Assembly (NCBI GenBank): GCA_036513415.1
Contig: DATBZA010000087.1
Span: 17,981-81,980 of the forward strand
From: 40CM-4-68-19 sp036513415
Lineage (GTDB): Bacteria; Myxococcota; Myxococcia; Myxococcales; 40CM-4-68-19
Length of the DNA: 64,000 nucleotides
Direction: 5' to 3'
Positions within the stretch are counted from its first letter, which is position 1, and the number at the start of each line of letters is the position of its first letter. Shown piece by piece: positions 12,601 to 20,925 of this stretch. Position numbers and translations under genes: made by a program. The notes under the pieces are model-generated. The model had not been told where the DNA came from, made no database searches, and saw only the letters and a list, made by a program, of their open reading frames with translations.

Positions 12601-14281
12601 GACCGATCCGACCACGCCGAGCATGCTCTGGGTCTATCCGCTTCCTTGCAGCGACGAGGAAGCGATGTTCGGTCAGACCTGGGGCCAGTTCTCGCCGCGC
12701 CCGCCGCCGATCGGCGCCGTCATGCTCCAGACCAGCAACACGGCGGGTCCGGCCAACTACGGATTCGATCACACCGAGGAACGCTATGCCGTCTTCCTCA
12801 ACGGCGGGCATAGCCCTTACCTGAACCGCGGGCGGCTGGCGGCGCTGCTGGACGTGTACAGTGGCGCGCCGCTGTTCCTCGCCAAGTACGACACCGCCAG
12901 CAGCGCGAGTCAGCAGTCCAAGGCCATGCGCTTCGGCTTCCCCGCCACCGGGGCATTGGTGGATTACGGAACGGGAAACAGCTTCACGCCGGACGGGTTC
13001 TTCGACACGGGCGTGATGAGCGACGAAGGCGGCCAGATCTGGGCCTTCCGCTTCGGCGTGCCGGGCCACATCGACAGCACGACCAACCGGGTGGACAACT
13101 GGACCTTTGGCCGCGCTTACGAGCCGAACACGTCGGCCAGCGACGACTCCCGCTACCACCAGCCGATCTACACCATCGCTGCGACGACGGTGCAGGAGGA
13201 CACGGGATGGCTGCGGGCCTTCGTCGGGAGCGGCGACCGCGCCCACGTGCGTTCGCAAAACGGAGGCGACTGCCGGCCGGACGACCCGATGAGCTGCATT
13301 TCCGCCGGCTGCAGGGTCACGACCTCGCTGACCCTGAACAACGGGACGGGAAAGTACGCCAGCGACTTCGGCAGCACGAGCACCACCAGCGCCTCCTCGC
13401 CGACGCTCACCTCGCCCACGCAGACGATCTCGATCACGAGCAACGCCTGCAACCAGGCGACGGTGAGCGAGACGGTCACGGTGGCGGGGTGCCCGGACTC
13501 CACCATGAGCTTCACCGACTCGCTCAGCTTCTCCTGCACCGGCTCACCGCTGGCTTGCACCGAGGTGGGATTCCCCCAGCCGACGCCGAACAAGAACCGG
13601 AACTACACGACCACGCCGCCGGTGGGGCTCAATACGTTCGTCTCCGTGCCCGTGCTCGCCGACACGGCGAAGCCGCGGCGCATGACCAAGACGGACGGCA
13701 CGACCGACGACGGCAAGGCGTACGACACCAATCGCTATACCGCCAGCGAGCTGGTGGACGTCACCAACACCACCGCCGACTCGACCGGGAAGGTGACGTC
13801 CGTCACCGCGCCCGCGGCGACCAGCAGCGCGCCGGGCTGGCTCATCAAGTACCCGACCATCGACGAGAAGACGGTGACCAGCTCCACCATCCTGGGCGGC
13901 TGCGTCCTCTGGAACACCCTGCTTCCCTCCGGGGGGACCGTGGGCTGCGCCTCGGCGGGAGCCAACACGGCCACCGCCTACCAGGCCGACCCCTTCACCG
14001 GCGCTCCCACCTGCGCGTCCTCGTTCATCGCGGGAAACAACTTCCAGCGCAAGACCACTCGCAGCGTCCTCTCTCCGCCGCCCGAGCCCGCCGCGGCCGT
14101 GGCCCTCGGGGCCGGCGGCTCTTCGCTGCGGTTGTCGATGCTGGAGATCCAGCCGGGCGCCAAGGAAGTGGAGCAGACGACGGTAGGGACCTCCACGGAG
14201 CTGTTGCAGATGATCTACACGTTGCCGCTCACCTACGACCAGCACGTCTGCAGGCACGTGGATCCGCTGAAGTGCAATTGA
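9653..14281 (+). CDS. pilY1: PilY1-like pilus tip adhesin/assembly protein
   Basis: This 1542-residue secreted protein has a signal peptide (MRLRQLRLPALLIGVLM... ending ATAAACA). An N-terminal von Willebrand factor A-like region has a MIDAS DxSxS motif (VFVLDNSTSM, about residue 80) and VLITDGEPYGDNN. The C-terminal half carries the PilC/PilY beta-propeller signature features (RVVLVGANDGMIHAFDAG, ELWGFIPPDQLARL) and an Asp-rich calcium-binding-like loop DLDKNGNLDGVFLVDKDGD. Such proteins sit at the pilus tip, control extension and retraction, and adhere to surfaces. A Thr/Ser-rich insertion near residues 1220-1290, with several Cys, interrupts the C-terminal part and may be lineage-specific. 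GAGGAG precedes the ATG at 9653. Confidence 0.93.
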   Translation: MRLRQLRLPALLIGVLMLDATLDAPRPATAAACAPGDCLTNSAVNNRVQPTSVNADDKGDVTFFASQSGQLPNVVFVLDNSTSMYELPYDVAAYPNSAWTSKGQTPNGCGTVTTTAPSGSGCTGTTFTQTATSCGNNTYFAGLKDSGNLPYSKSKTYAAPDPWYDGTHGTSAFFTNNSAYKFFEWAVSPPAAGGTANGGPITFTPAVTVGPGTVSGAINNYCNGLGNTAASGGKGGTGVNAWTMTQRQRCQQCIDEVGYYIAPGASANESNTNNIVFKGNWLNFFPPKYLVARKVLTDFITRQSTTPTPVRIGVVTYDPQNVSALDVPSTSTGFGGGRHDGGAFVSSGMIPDCSVVTWTGSTTATQQTNLITAVRGISWGSTGSPIATPLAEAVFNVGQFFTGGDALWKTAFTSGSSNIWLKSGFTAPTGANKPLCVACQVNAIVLITDGEPYGDNNLPQKFRDNKIQCPRTPSTAPDPCGTDQGNSTPNLLDDVTNYLATTDLAVDDVTKPETIGIQDVITFVIGMGLKVPLLDNAAKYGKTTAAMRADNAQDLQDEVTSAVVNIVARATAFSSTAIQTLEVGTGSTAYVPRFIPGSPTDALWEGHLFRFDLFNEFVAGVDLDKNGNLDGVFLVDKDGDIVTEDDKGAFHKQKNNAPAVPVWDAGVQLGAMPAANRKIYTALWDSTTSKWKTIAWPTWDGTGSPPADFASVRDLLGIDGTNPDVCAQIKSSMATPIPAAYLSSTSTFDRDHCAKAIIDYVRGYNILNELTTSTSVTANRARMLGDIFHSSPVVVDPPVDQFICNLGLHAQCVSTLYQYDTNQPVARPDGTTPSDQYTVGTTTVTAYEKYWQDHETRQRVVLVGANDGMIHAFDAGSPTASPPVLNPNVGFRQVVYDSGTGNELWGFIPPDQLARLWLMMRDGHQMYIDGDIMVRDVWVDGVKNDKGTTSFVNKPLVKQDVEYHTVAVVSERQGGSHFFALDVTDPTTPSMLWVYPLPCSDEEAMFGQTWGQFSPRPPPIGAVMLQTSNTAGPANYGFDHTEERYAVFLNGGHSPYLNRGRLAALLDVYSGAPLFLAKYDTASSASQQSKAMRFGFPATGALVDYGTGNSFTPDGFFDTGVMSDEGGQIWAFRFGVPGHIDSTTNRVDNWTFGRAYEPNTSASDDSRYHQPIYTIAATTVQEDTGWLRAFVGSGDRAHVRSQNGGDCRPDDPMSCISAGCRVTTSLTLNNGTGKYASDFGSTSTTSASSPTLTSPTQTISITSNACNQATVSETVTVAGCPDSTMSFTDSLSFSCTGSPLACTEVGFPQPTPNKNRNYTTTPPVGLNTFVSVPVLADTAKPRRMTKTDGTTDDGKAYDTNRYTASELVDVTNTTADSTGKVTSVTAPAATSSAPGWLIKYPTIDEKTVTSSTILGGCVLWNTLLPSGGTVGCASAGANTATAYQADPFTGAPTCASSFIAGNNFQRKTTRSVLSPPPEPAAAVALGAGGSSLRLSMLEIQPGAKEVEQTTVGTSTELLQMIYTLPLTYDQHVCRHVDPLKCN

Positions 14282-14473
14282 ATCAGCGGGCGACTCCGAC
14301 GAAGAACGAGTCGCGCCGTTGCCGAGCTAGCGGGCAGACGCCGCTCCCGGAGGGTGGCGCTCTGGGTCTGTCGGCCCGCGCGTGCTAAAAGCGAGCCTGG
14401 TTCGCTGGTGGTGCTCCAGGACTCAACCATCAGGTCCAGCTTCCGGGGAAGCTGGCCGCGTCAAGGCCCGACG

Positions 14474-15673
14474 ATGGCAACTGCGATCCAGGCCAGCCCG
14501 ACCGATGCGCAACTGCGCGCAAGATACGCCGAGCTGGCGCGCGAGCATGCCCGGCTGGTGGCGCGGCTCGAACGCCGGGGGACGGACGGTCTCGCGAACT
14601 TCCGGTTGGGCTCCTTCAGCCCCACGCTCCCGGCGCTCGCCACGGTCCTGGAACAGAAGATCGAGGCGAGCAACGGCCGCTTTGCGCAGCTGGAGCGGTC
14701 GATCAAGGGCCGGCTGGTGCCGGTGGAACCCATGAGCGGGACGGCGCACCCGGACCTGCGCTCCCTGATCCTCGCTCAGGCCGCGCACCTGATCAGGGAG
14801 CGGCAACAGGCCAGCGAGATCTGGTTCCGTGACGCCGGCTCCGGAGCCATCGTCTCGCTTCGCCTGGAGCGAAATCTCGAGGCGGGCGGGTCGGTGGTGC
14901 TGGCGACCGCCGAGGACGTCACCGATCACCTGCGCCGCGATCAGGAGCTGGTCCGGAGCCGTGACGCCGTCCTGCATCGCGAGCGGCTGCGCGTGTTGGG
15001 AGAGCTGGCGGCTTCCATCGCCCATGACCTGGGCAACACGCTGCGCGGTGCCAGCTTCCAGCTCACCGCGCTGCGCCAGGACTCGCTTCCTGACGAGAAG
15101 CGCGCCGACGCCCTGAAGGTCGTCGCCCAGCGGATCGAGATCGTCTCCGAGGCGATCGCGCGCTTGCACGATTTCGCGCGGACCGGGACGCTGGCCCTCA
15201 GCGCGGTGCGGCTGGACCGCATCGTTGCGCAGGCCGCTGCGCTGGTGGAGGTCGACTTCCAGAATTCGGCCGTGCCGGCGAACATCCGGATGTCGATCGC
15301 CGATCTGCCTGCCGTGCGCGGCTCGGTGTCCGAGCTGTCGCTGCTCTTCGTCAACCTGCTGCGCAATGGGCGCGACGCGATGCCGAAGGGCGGGACGGTG
15401 ACCATCACCGCCCGCCAGGAAAGGAAGTGGGTGGTCGTGACCGTGGCCGACGAGGGACGGGGAATCTCCCCCGAAGTCCGAGGCCGGCTGTTCGAGCCGT
15501 ACTTCAGCACGAAGGGATCGCGAGGCACCGGTCTCGGGCTCTGGCTCGCAGCCGGGACCATGGAGCGGCTGGGCGGCAGCATCGAGGCGGTGAATCGTCC
15601 GCGCCGCGGCACCCTGTTCGTGCTCAAGTTCCCGATCGAGAAACCTCGAGATGGGACGGCCGCCGCTCGTTAA
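14474..15673 (+). CDS. soluble sensor histidine kinase
   Basis: A 399-residue kinase with no membrane segment. An N-terminal coiled coil (about 10-80) and a poorly conserved PAS-like region (about 90-155) precede a HisKA domain with the phosphoacceptor His184 in LAASIAHDLGNTLRG. The HATPase domain has the N box LFVNLLRNGRDAM, G1 box VADEGRGIS and G2 box GTGLGLWLA. The H-D-L-G-N form is like NtrB-type kinases. The ATG at 14474 is chosen over an upstream frame that lacks domain content. It lies 141 bases upstream of a LuxR-type response regulator, its likely partner, although HisKA kinases more often pair with other regulator classes. Confidence 0.9.
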   Translation: MATAIQASPTDAQLRARYAELAREHARLVARLERRGTDGLANFRLGSFSPTLPALATVLEQKIEASNGRFAQLERSIKGRLVPVEPMSGTAHPDLRSLILAQAAHLIRERQQASEIWFRDAGSGAIVSLRLERNLEAGGSVVLATAEDVTDHLRRDQELVRSRDAVLHRERLRVLGELAASIAHDLGNTLRGASFQLTALRQDSLPDEKRADALKVVAQRIEIVSEAIARLHDFARTGTLALSAVRLDRIVAQAAALVEVDFQNSAVPANIRMSIADLPAVRGSVSELSLLFVNLLRNGRDAMPKGGTVTITARQERKWVVVTVADEGRGISPEVRGRLFEPYFSTKGSRGTGLGLWLAAGTMERLGGSIEAVNRPRRGTLFVLKFPIEKPRDGTAAAR

Positions 15674-15814
15674 GCGGCTTCGCGAATGTCCGGCGGGCAG
15701 GGAATTTGTTGAACCACGGATCCGGAGCGCCTGCGCGACCAGAGTCCTGGGCCGATACGAAATACGGGGCGCTACGCAGTACCCTTTCTTACGTGGCGGA
15801 TGTAAGGAAGGTCC

Positions 15815-16471
15815 ATGACGACCCTTCGCGTAGCGCTCGTAGACGATCATCTGCTTTTTCGCGAAGGCCTTCGTGCGATGCTCGCCAGCGCCAAAGACAT
15901 GGAGATCGTGGCAGAAGCCTCCAATGCGCAGGAGGCCCTCCCCGCCGTCCGCGCCTCCCAGCCGGAGGTGGTCGTGCTCGACGTGATGTTGCCGGGCATC
16001 AGTGGAATCGGCGTAGCCCGCGAGTTGTTGCGCGACGATCCCAACCGTCGCGTGCTGGCCTTGAGCATGGTCGCCGACGAAGCGCACGTCGCGGACGCCC
16101 TGCAGGCGGGCGTCCTGGGCTACGCCTGCAAGTCGCAATCGGCCGCGGAGGTGATGGACGCCATCCGCACCGTGGCGCGCGGCGAGACCTACCTCGCGCC
16201 GCAGGTGTCCGGGTTCGTGGTCTCGGACTACCGCAGGCTGCGGAACGGCGGGGAAGGCGCCCGCTCGCCCCTGGCCACGCTCACCGCGCGCGAGCGCGAG
16301 ATCTTCGAGCTCTGCATCCAGGGGAATCCCACCGCGCAGATCGCCCGGCAGCTCTGCATCAGCCCGCGCACCGTCGAGACGCATCGCGGGCGCATCCTGC
16401 GCAAGCTGAACGCGCACTCGGCAGTGGATCTGGTCCGCCTCGCTGCCCGCTGGGGGCTGCTCGCGCAATAG
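15815..16471 (+). CDS. response regulator, NarL/FixJ family
   Basis: This 218-residue transcription factor has an N-terminal receiver domain with acidic pair D10/D11, phosphorylation site Asp56 (VVVLDVMLPG) and the expected Ser/Thr and Lys positions (KSQS in place of the more usual K-P). A C-terminal LuxR-type helix-turn-helix follows (LTAREREIFELCIQGN to ISPRTVETHRGRILRKLN). AAGGAAGG precedes the ATG. It is likely paired with the kinase encoded just upstream; its regulon is unknown. Confidence 0.93.
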   Translation: MTTLRVALVDDHLLFREGLRAMLASAKDMEIVAEASNAQEALPAVRASQPEVVVLDVMLPGISGIGVARELLRDDPNRRVLALSMVADEAHVADALQAGVLGYACKSQSAAEVMDAIRTVARGETYLAPQVSGFVVSDYRRLRNGGEGARSPLATLTAREREIFELCIQGNPTAQIARQLCISPRTVETHRGRILRKLNAHSAVDLVRLAARWGLLAQ

Positions 16472-16547
16472 GCGCGCTTTCCAGCGTTGAACGGCGCTCT
16501 TGAGCGATACTGTCACGCAGGCGGGCGCACCGCCTGCGGAGGCGGCG

Positions 16548-17507
16548 ATGCGGGTGCTGGTGACGGGCGGGGCGGGGTACGTCGGCAGCGGCGTCGTCGA
16601 AGAGCTCATCCGCTCAGGTCACTCGGCGATCGTGTACGACAGCCTCTACAAGGGCCATCGCGAGGCAGTGCACCCGGAGGCGGAGTTCGTGCACGCAGAC
16701 CTGTTCGATGCGGCCGCGCTGCGAGGCGCGCTGGGGAAGACGGACGCGGTGATCCACATGGCTGCCGATGCGCTGGTCGCGGAATCGGTCCGGGAGCCGG
16801 CGAAGTACTACCGGAACAACGTCGTGGCCGGGCTCACGCTGCTCGATTCGATGCGCGAGCGCGGGGTGCGCTCGCTGGTGTTTTCTTCGTCCGCGGCTGT
16901 GTACGGCCAGCCCGCGAAACAGCCGATCGAGGAGAGCGATCCCAAGGCGCCGACCAATCCGTATGGAGAGACGAAGCTCGCCTTCGAGAACGCGCTGCGC
17001 TGGTACTCCTCGGCTTACGGGTTGCGATCGATCAGCCTCCGCTACTTCAACGCGGCCGGCGCCACCGCCCGTTGCCGCGAGCGCCACGACCCGGAGACGC
17101 ACCTGATCCCGCTGGTGCTGCAGGCTGCCCTGGGCCGGATCCCCGCGGTCACCGTCTTCGGAACAGACTACCCGACTCCGGACGGCACCTGCGTCCGCGA
17201 CTACATCCACGTCAGCGACCTCGCGCGTGCCCACGTGCTCGCGCTGGAAGCGCTCGCCTCCGGCCACGCAGGCGGCGCGTACAACCTGGGCTGCGGCGGC
17301 GCCGGTTACTCGGTGAAGCAGGTGATCGACGTCGCGCGGGCGGTCTGCGCGCGCGAGATTCCGGTGCGGGTCGGACCGCGCCGCGACGGGGACCCGGCCG
17401 TCCTGGTGGCCAGCCCGGACCGGATCATCCGCGAGCTGGGCTGGCGCCCAGGCCTGCAGGATCTGGGTGCGATCGTACGCTCGGCCTGGGAGCCGCTGCG
17501 CGGCTGA
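16548..17507 (+). CDS. galE: UDP-glucose 4-epimerase
   Basis: This 319-residue extended SDR interconverts UDP-glucose and UDP-galactose for polysaccharide and LPS synthesis. It has the NAD-binding motif TGGAGYVGSG (6-15), the catalytic serine region FSSSAAVYG (112-120) and the YxxxK pair Tyr139/Lys143 in NPYGETK. A family-typical LRYFNAAGA segment follows. The start is the ATG at 16548, because GGAGG lies 5 bases upstream and the NAD-binding strand begins at once; a TTG 48 bases upstream would add an unneeded 16-residue leader. A related 4-epimerase specificity (for example UDP-GlcNAc) cannot be excluded. Confidence 0.92.
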   Translation: MRVLVTGGAGYVGSGVVEELIRSGHSAIVYDSLYKGHREAVHPEAEFVHADLFDAAALRGALGKTDAVIHMAADALVAESVREPAKYYRNNVVAGLTLLDSMRERGVRSLVFSSSAAVYGQPAKQPIEESDPKAPTNPYGETKLAFENALRWYSSAYGLRSISLRYFNAAGATARCRERHDPETHLIPLVLQAALGRIPAVTVFGTDYPTPDGTCVRDYIHVSDLARAHVLALEALASGHAGGAYNLGCGGAGYSVKQVIDVARAVCAREIPVRVGPRRDGDPAVLVASPDRIIRELGWRPGLQDLGAIVRSAWEPLRG

Positions 17508-17510
17508 TCC

Positions 17511-17969
17511 TCAGGGGGCCGAAGGCTGCTGACGGTCCCAGATCTTCTGATCCAGCGCTTCCTGGATCCAGATCAGGTGCCGCTCCTCGTCGGACCAGTT
17601 CTGCCGGATCACGGCCTTGGCCGATTCAGGCAAGTCCTCGAGATCCCCGGCGGCCTGGTACTTCGCGTTGGTCAGGTTCTCGTTCGCCAGCATCGCCATC
17701 AGCGCGCTTCGCGTCCCATGGCTGGTGACGGCGGTGAACTTCTCGATGAAGAAGCCCTTCATGTCCGTGCGCACGTCGGGCGTCTCACCCAGCTTCCGCA
17801 GCTCCTCGGACAGGTCGCGGACATGACGTCCATGATCCGCCCGGAACCCCCGCAGCTGGTCGGCGACGAAGTCGTGGTCGCAGGCGCGGATCGCCTGGTC
17901 GTAGGCCATGATGGCGTCCATGTCGAGGTGGATGAGGTCCTGCATCGCGTCGATCGATGACCTGGCCAT
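17511..17969 (-). CDS. ferritin-like four-helix protein (PA2169/DUF2383 family)
   Basis: This 152-residue all-helical protein resembles the DUF2383/PA2169 group, predicted four-helix bundles with ferritin-like topology. Visible segments are LIHLDMDAIMAYDQAIRACD, FRADHGRHVRDLSEELRKLG, ALMAMLANENLTNAKYQAA and NWSDEERHLIWIQEALD. The paired Asp/Glu and His residues (D-A-I-M-A-Y-D, D-H-G-R-H, D-E-E-R-H) could bind metal, although function is not established for the family. It ends 3 bases from the galE stop (convergent). Confidence 0.8.
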   Translation of the reverse strand: MARSSIDAMQDLIHLDMDAIMAYDQAIRACDHDFVADQLRGFRADHGRHVRDLSEELRKLGETPDVRTDMKGFFIEKFTAVTSHGTRSALMAMLANENLTNAKYQAAGDLEDLPESAKAVIRQNWSDEERHLIWIQEALDQKIWDRQQPSAP

Positions 17970-18159
17970 CGCGTTCTCCTCCGCAAGAGGTGCGAGAGTT
18001 TACGTGCCGGGAGGCCGCACGGCGTCCGCCCCATTGCGTACCCGACCGATCGGTCCGCTTGCCCGCTCAGCGCCACCGCGCACGGCCAAGGGTCCGCCCA
18101 CTTTTGGGACGGACGCCCTATTGAACCCGGACCAGTCGCGGCCCTATGGTGCGCTCCCG

Positions 18160-18420
18160 ATGATTGAGATCGACCAGCTGTCGGAGATCTGCGACGTCGG
18201 TTTCGATGAAGGAGTGTTCGGGTGCGCTCAGCCTGCATCGGTGATCTTCCACATCGGCCGCGATCGCCAGGTCACAGTCGCGCGCTGCGCGTTTCACGCG
18301 CGGAACTTCCGTCGAGCGCTGAAGGCGACCCTGAGGGGCATCTCCTGGATGGAGCAGCGGTTGCCTGTCCGGGCCGGCGTCGTTGAGAGCCTGACCGCAA
18401 CGCCAGTGCTGCTCTGCTAG
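18160..18420 (+). CDS. hypothetical 86-residue protein
   Basis: An open frame from an ATG at 18160 encodes MIEIDQLSEICDVGFDEGVF, then VIFHIGRDRQVTVARCAFHARNFRRALKATLRGISW. The composition looks protein-like, with a mixed hydrophobic pattern and a basic helix, and not Arg/Pro-rich like most shadow frames here. There is no clear ribosome binding site, no recognised domain, and an overlapping frame exists on the other strand, so it may not be a gene. If real, it is an accessory-region protein of unknown function. Confidence 0.3.
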   Translation: MIEIDQLSEICDVGFDEGVFGCAQPASVIFHIGRDRQVTVARCAFHARNFRRALKATLRGISWMEQRLPVRAGVVESLTATPVLLC

Positions 18421-18791
18421 GCCGACGGCTGCCTCATCATCCATGCTGAGCCAGACCACCCGCCTCTTTCGCTGTACTGACGTCAGATCGAGCGCCTTCG
18501 AACTCACGTCGTTATGCCGCTCGCTGGATTTGCGGGCGAGTGACCTGCTCATGACGCAGTGCGGCCCGTCCCGGAACGAGTTGAAGATTGAACACTGGAC
18601 CCCCGCTGGCGGTGGGGCGGAGACTTTAGCTCGCGGGTTGCAAGAGCCGGGTTCCATTGGCCCGCGCCCAAGTGAAAGGCCCTGGTACTTCCCATAACCG
18701 GTGAGCAAGGACCGCGGGCGCAATCGGCGTGCGCGATGGCAAGAGTGATTCAGTCGCGCATCTTCTAGCATCTTCAAGAGGAGGAACGGTC
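18421..18791. other. 371-base stretch without a supported gene
   Basis: This stretch has lower GC than its surroundings. Short frames exist on both strands but none has a credible ribosome binding site or protein-like composition. I see no tRNA, no insertion-sequence ends and no clear terminator. It may be decayed accessory DNA. Confidence 0.4.
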
Positions 18792-18965
18792 ATGAGAGGC
18801 AAGCCGATTCGCAAGCGGAAACGGCTGCCCCGGAAGCAGTTGGAGGCAGAGCTGGTGAAGCAAGCTGCGATGAGGAAGCTCCAGGAGCTGGTCGACGAGA
18901 ACTTCGCTCCTGCGCTGACGAACCGAAGAGTGGCCCTATCTTCCTCGCAGGCGTTCCTTCTCTAG
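18792..18965 (+). CDS. small basic protein of unknown function
   Basis: A 57-residue open frame begins MRGKPIRKRKRLPRKQLEAE with a strongly basic N-terminus, then a helix (ELVKQAAMRKLQELVDENF) and a short polar tail. GGAGG lies 8 bases upstream of the ATG, the best ribosome binding site in this stretch, and is the main reason to accept so small a gene. The basic tract suggests nucleic acid or membrane contact, but this is inference; no family is recognised. Confidence 0.5.
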   Translation: MRGKPIRKRKRLPRKQLEAELVKQAAMRKLQELVDENFAPALTNRRVALSSSQAFLL

Positions 18966-19024
18966 GCGCGCGGCGACTCGCTGTTGCTGCAGCGTCATGA
19001 CTTCAGCGAACGTTGGGGCATCTG

Positions 19025-19831
19025 TTAGGAGACGCTGCATGTGTCCAGCGCCACCGTTTCGAGATCGATCACGGCTTGATCTGGATCCTGCTTAGGGCTG
19101 AGAAACCGGTGCCCATGGATGATGGCGTTTCGGCGCCGGTAGTGCTCCTCGAGTCGCTCGTGGGATGGCAGTTCCGCTCGATCTTTCAATACGAGGGAGA
19201 TCCCTTCCGCGAATTGGTTCGCACTCTTGCCGCTCTCCGTCTGAAGCACCGTCTCGATTGCGCGGCAGAAAAGCTCGTATCTGTCGTCGTCGTCGAGGCG
19301 CTCGCACGCGTTGGAGAAGGACCACACGGCGTGCGCCATCTGTTCGTGCTTCCCGTTCCAGTCGTCGAGCACGGCGGCGACGCGTGGAAAGACAGTTGCC
19401 CAGAGCAGGGGATCAACGATCGGCAGGCCCCGTTTCGCATTTGCGAACCAGGCGTCGTATCCGACTTGCCGCCTCAGCGCTCGTTCGCCCCCGTCAGTGA
19501 CTGACTCGATCACGAGAAATCTCGTCACCGGTCCATACGCGAAGGCGATGGCCAGCGCTAGACGAGAGAAGTCGAGGACGCGCTGGATCGTGTCGGTCTC
19601 CGTCGTCGCGTGCCCGCGTTCGAGCCCCGGCGTCTCCATCGAGACGATGAGCGTCGGGAGATCGTACGGCTCGAGCGCGATCCCGCCGTGCAGTCTTCGG
19701 ATCTGGTCATTGGGCGCAGGCCGAGAGAACTCGTCCGGCGGCCCGGCGACGACGTTGGGCGCGAGCTCGGCGACGCCAACGCCTCGTGGCCAGTGGGCGC
19801 CATGGAAAGCCAAGTATCCCCTCATCGGCAT
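19025..19831 (-). CDS. Apea-like HEPN domain protein
   Basis: In this 268-residue protein the C-terminal third (about 165-260) is an all-helical HEPN-like region. It ends with EEHYRRRNAIIHGHRF, containing R-N-x3-H as in Apea-like HEPN domains; such domains are often RNases in defence or toxin systems, or act as nucleotide-binding scaffolds. The N-terminal part has FHGAHWPRGVGVAELAPN and a mixed alpha/beta pattern that I do not recognise. It is divergent from the Panacea-like/RelE-like pair, sharing a 194-base intergenic region. Possible roles are an abortive-infection effector or a stand-alone uncharacterised protein. Confidence 0.65.
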   Translation of the reverse strand: MPMRGYLAFHGAHWPRGVGVAELAPNVVAGPPDEFSRPAPNDQIRRLHGGIALEPYDLPTLIVSMETPGLERGHATTETDTIQRVLDFSRLALAIAFAYGPVTRFLVIESVTDGGERALRRQVGYDAWFANAKRGLPIVDPLLWATVFPRVAAVLDDWNGKHEQMAHAVWSFSNACERLDDDDRYELFCRAIETVLQTESGKSANQFAEGISLVLKDRAELPSHERLEEHYRRRNAIIHGHRFLSPKQDPDQAVIDLETVALDTCSVS

Positions 19832-20025
19832 CGGTCACCTTCCCTATGCTTGGGCGGTCCAACTGTGGTCGTATCGGCGCATGGTGCGCACCGCCAGCGT
19901 GCTCGCTTCTGAGAGCGTGGGGGATCGACGGAGATCCGCGTTACTGGTAGAAAGATCACTCTCACGTGGCGGGGGCGGTTGAGGGCGGCAAAGGGGCTGC
20001 GCACTATCCGCAACTGAGGCGCCAG

Positions 20026-20661
20026 ATGACTCCCACCACGACAAACCGCACGGCGATCGAGAGAGCTGTCGATCTCCTGCTCGTCTTGTGCGCTGCCGAG
20101 GTGTGCCGTGCGATCCAGGTGCGGCCCGGGCTAACCGTGCTGCAGAAGGTGTTCTTCGCACTGAAGCGAGGGGCGCAATCACGCGCACCTCACCACGAAT
20201 ACGTCCGGTATTACTACGGACCGTACAGCCATTCGCTGGCCGCCGACCTGGCGCTGCTGCGCGCGCAGGGGTTCGTTGACGTCTTCACCTTCGAGGCCAC
20301 GTCCCGCGGGAGCGAGATCGCCCGGCATTATCGGCAGCTGCTCGAGCCTGAGAACCTTGATGTCTTCACGGCGCTCGATGAGTCCATGAAGATGCGCGCC
20401 GGATGGACCGCCGAGGCCGCCAAGCGCGAGGCTTACAGGATCACGGTTGTCGTCGACGGCAAGCCCGTAACCGTACGCGAAGCCCGATTCGGTGCGCCGC
20501 TGCATGCCGGAGGCGGGGACCGTGCATCGTTCCGGATCTCCAGCGATGTTGCCTTGGATCTCATTACGGACCTCAGCTTGTCCGCGTCCGACTTCGAGGC
20601 GACGAAGCGTGCGGGCCGCACCGTCGAGTTGGCGGATCTCGAACCGCTGCCCACTCACTGA
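20026..20661 (+). CDS. Panacea/YwgA-like protein, possible antitoxin
   Basis: In this 211-residue protein the segment LTVLQKVFFALKRGA...HHEYVRYYYGPYSHSLAADLALLRAQGFVD resembles the Panacea (DUF4065) and YwgA-like group: an N-terminal helix pair, the aromatic Y-Y-G-P-Y core and a downstream winged-helix-like segment. Panacea proteins are known as antitoxins paired with many unrelated toxins. The C-terminal part (about 120-211) is mixed alpha/beta without a known family. The ATG at 20026 is chosen for GAGG eight bases upstream. A small RelE-like gene follows after 9 bases on the same strand, which supports a toxin-antitoxin reading. Confidence 0.55.
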   Translation: MTPTTTNRTAIERAVDLLLVLCAAEVCRAIQVRPGLTVLQKVFFALKRGAQSRAPHHEYVRYYYGPYSHSLAADLALLRAQGFVDVFTFEATSRGSEIARHYRQLLEPENLDVFTALDESMKMRAGWTAEAAKREAYRITVVVDGKPVTVREARFGAPLHAGGGDRASFRISSDVALDLITDLSLSASDFEATKRAGRTVELADLEPLPTH

Positions 20662-20670
20662 AGACACCGG

Positions 20671-20925
20671 GTGCTGTTCCATCCCTCGGAGCAGGCTTGG
20701 CAGCTGCTCAGCGCGGAACGCGCTCGCGGCGGCGCGGAGTACGCGACCCTATGGCGGAACCTGCGCGAGATCTTCGCGGAACCCGATCGAGGGGAACCGA
20801 CCAGAGTCGCCGGTGCGGAACCCGGCGATCTGGCGCATCGCTGCGACCGCTGGCGCCTGGTCTATGGTCGTTCCGCGGACGGCACTATTGAGCTACGCCG
20901 GATCGTCAAGCTGATCGCGTTTTGA
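20671..20925 (+). CDS. RelE/ParE-like small protein, possible toxin
   Basis: An 84-residue protein from a GTG start. The pattern A-W-Q-L-L-x-A-E-R, AEYATLWRNLREIFAEP and CDRWRLVYGRSADGTIELRRIVKL follows the RelE/ParE toxin fold: two N-terminal helices, then a beta sheet ending in R-W-R-L-V-Y and a final strand. RelE-type toxins cleave mRNA on the ribosome, ParE-type poison gyrase; the sequence does not decide between them. It is 9 bases downstream of the Panacea-like gene, consistent with an antitoxin-first pair. The ribosome binding site is weak, so it may be translationally coupled. Confidence 0.5.
   Translation: MLFHPSEQAWQLLSAERARGGAEYATLWRNLREIFAEPDRGEPTRVAGAEPGDLAHRCDRWRLVYGRSADGTIELRRIVKLIAF

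Noticed and set aside
10688..13258. 856-codon open frame antisense to pilY1
   Set aside because: Low-complexity Val/Arg/Asp-rich shadow with no start signal or domain.
14423..16609. 728-codon minus-strand frame across the kinase and regulator genes
   Set aside because: Antisense of two well-supported genes; composition is that of a shadow frame.
18443..18777. Short frames and a possible structured RNA in the 18.4-18.8 kb gap
   Set aside because: Compared by eye with tmRNA, RNase P RNA and group II intron cores without a match. No ribosome binding sites.
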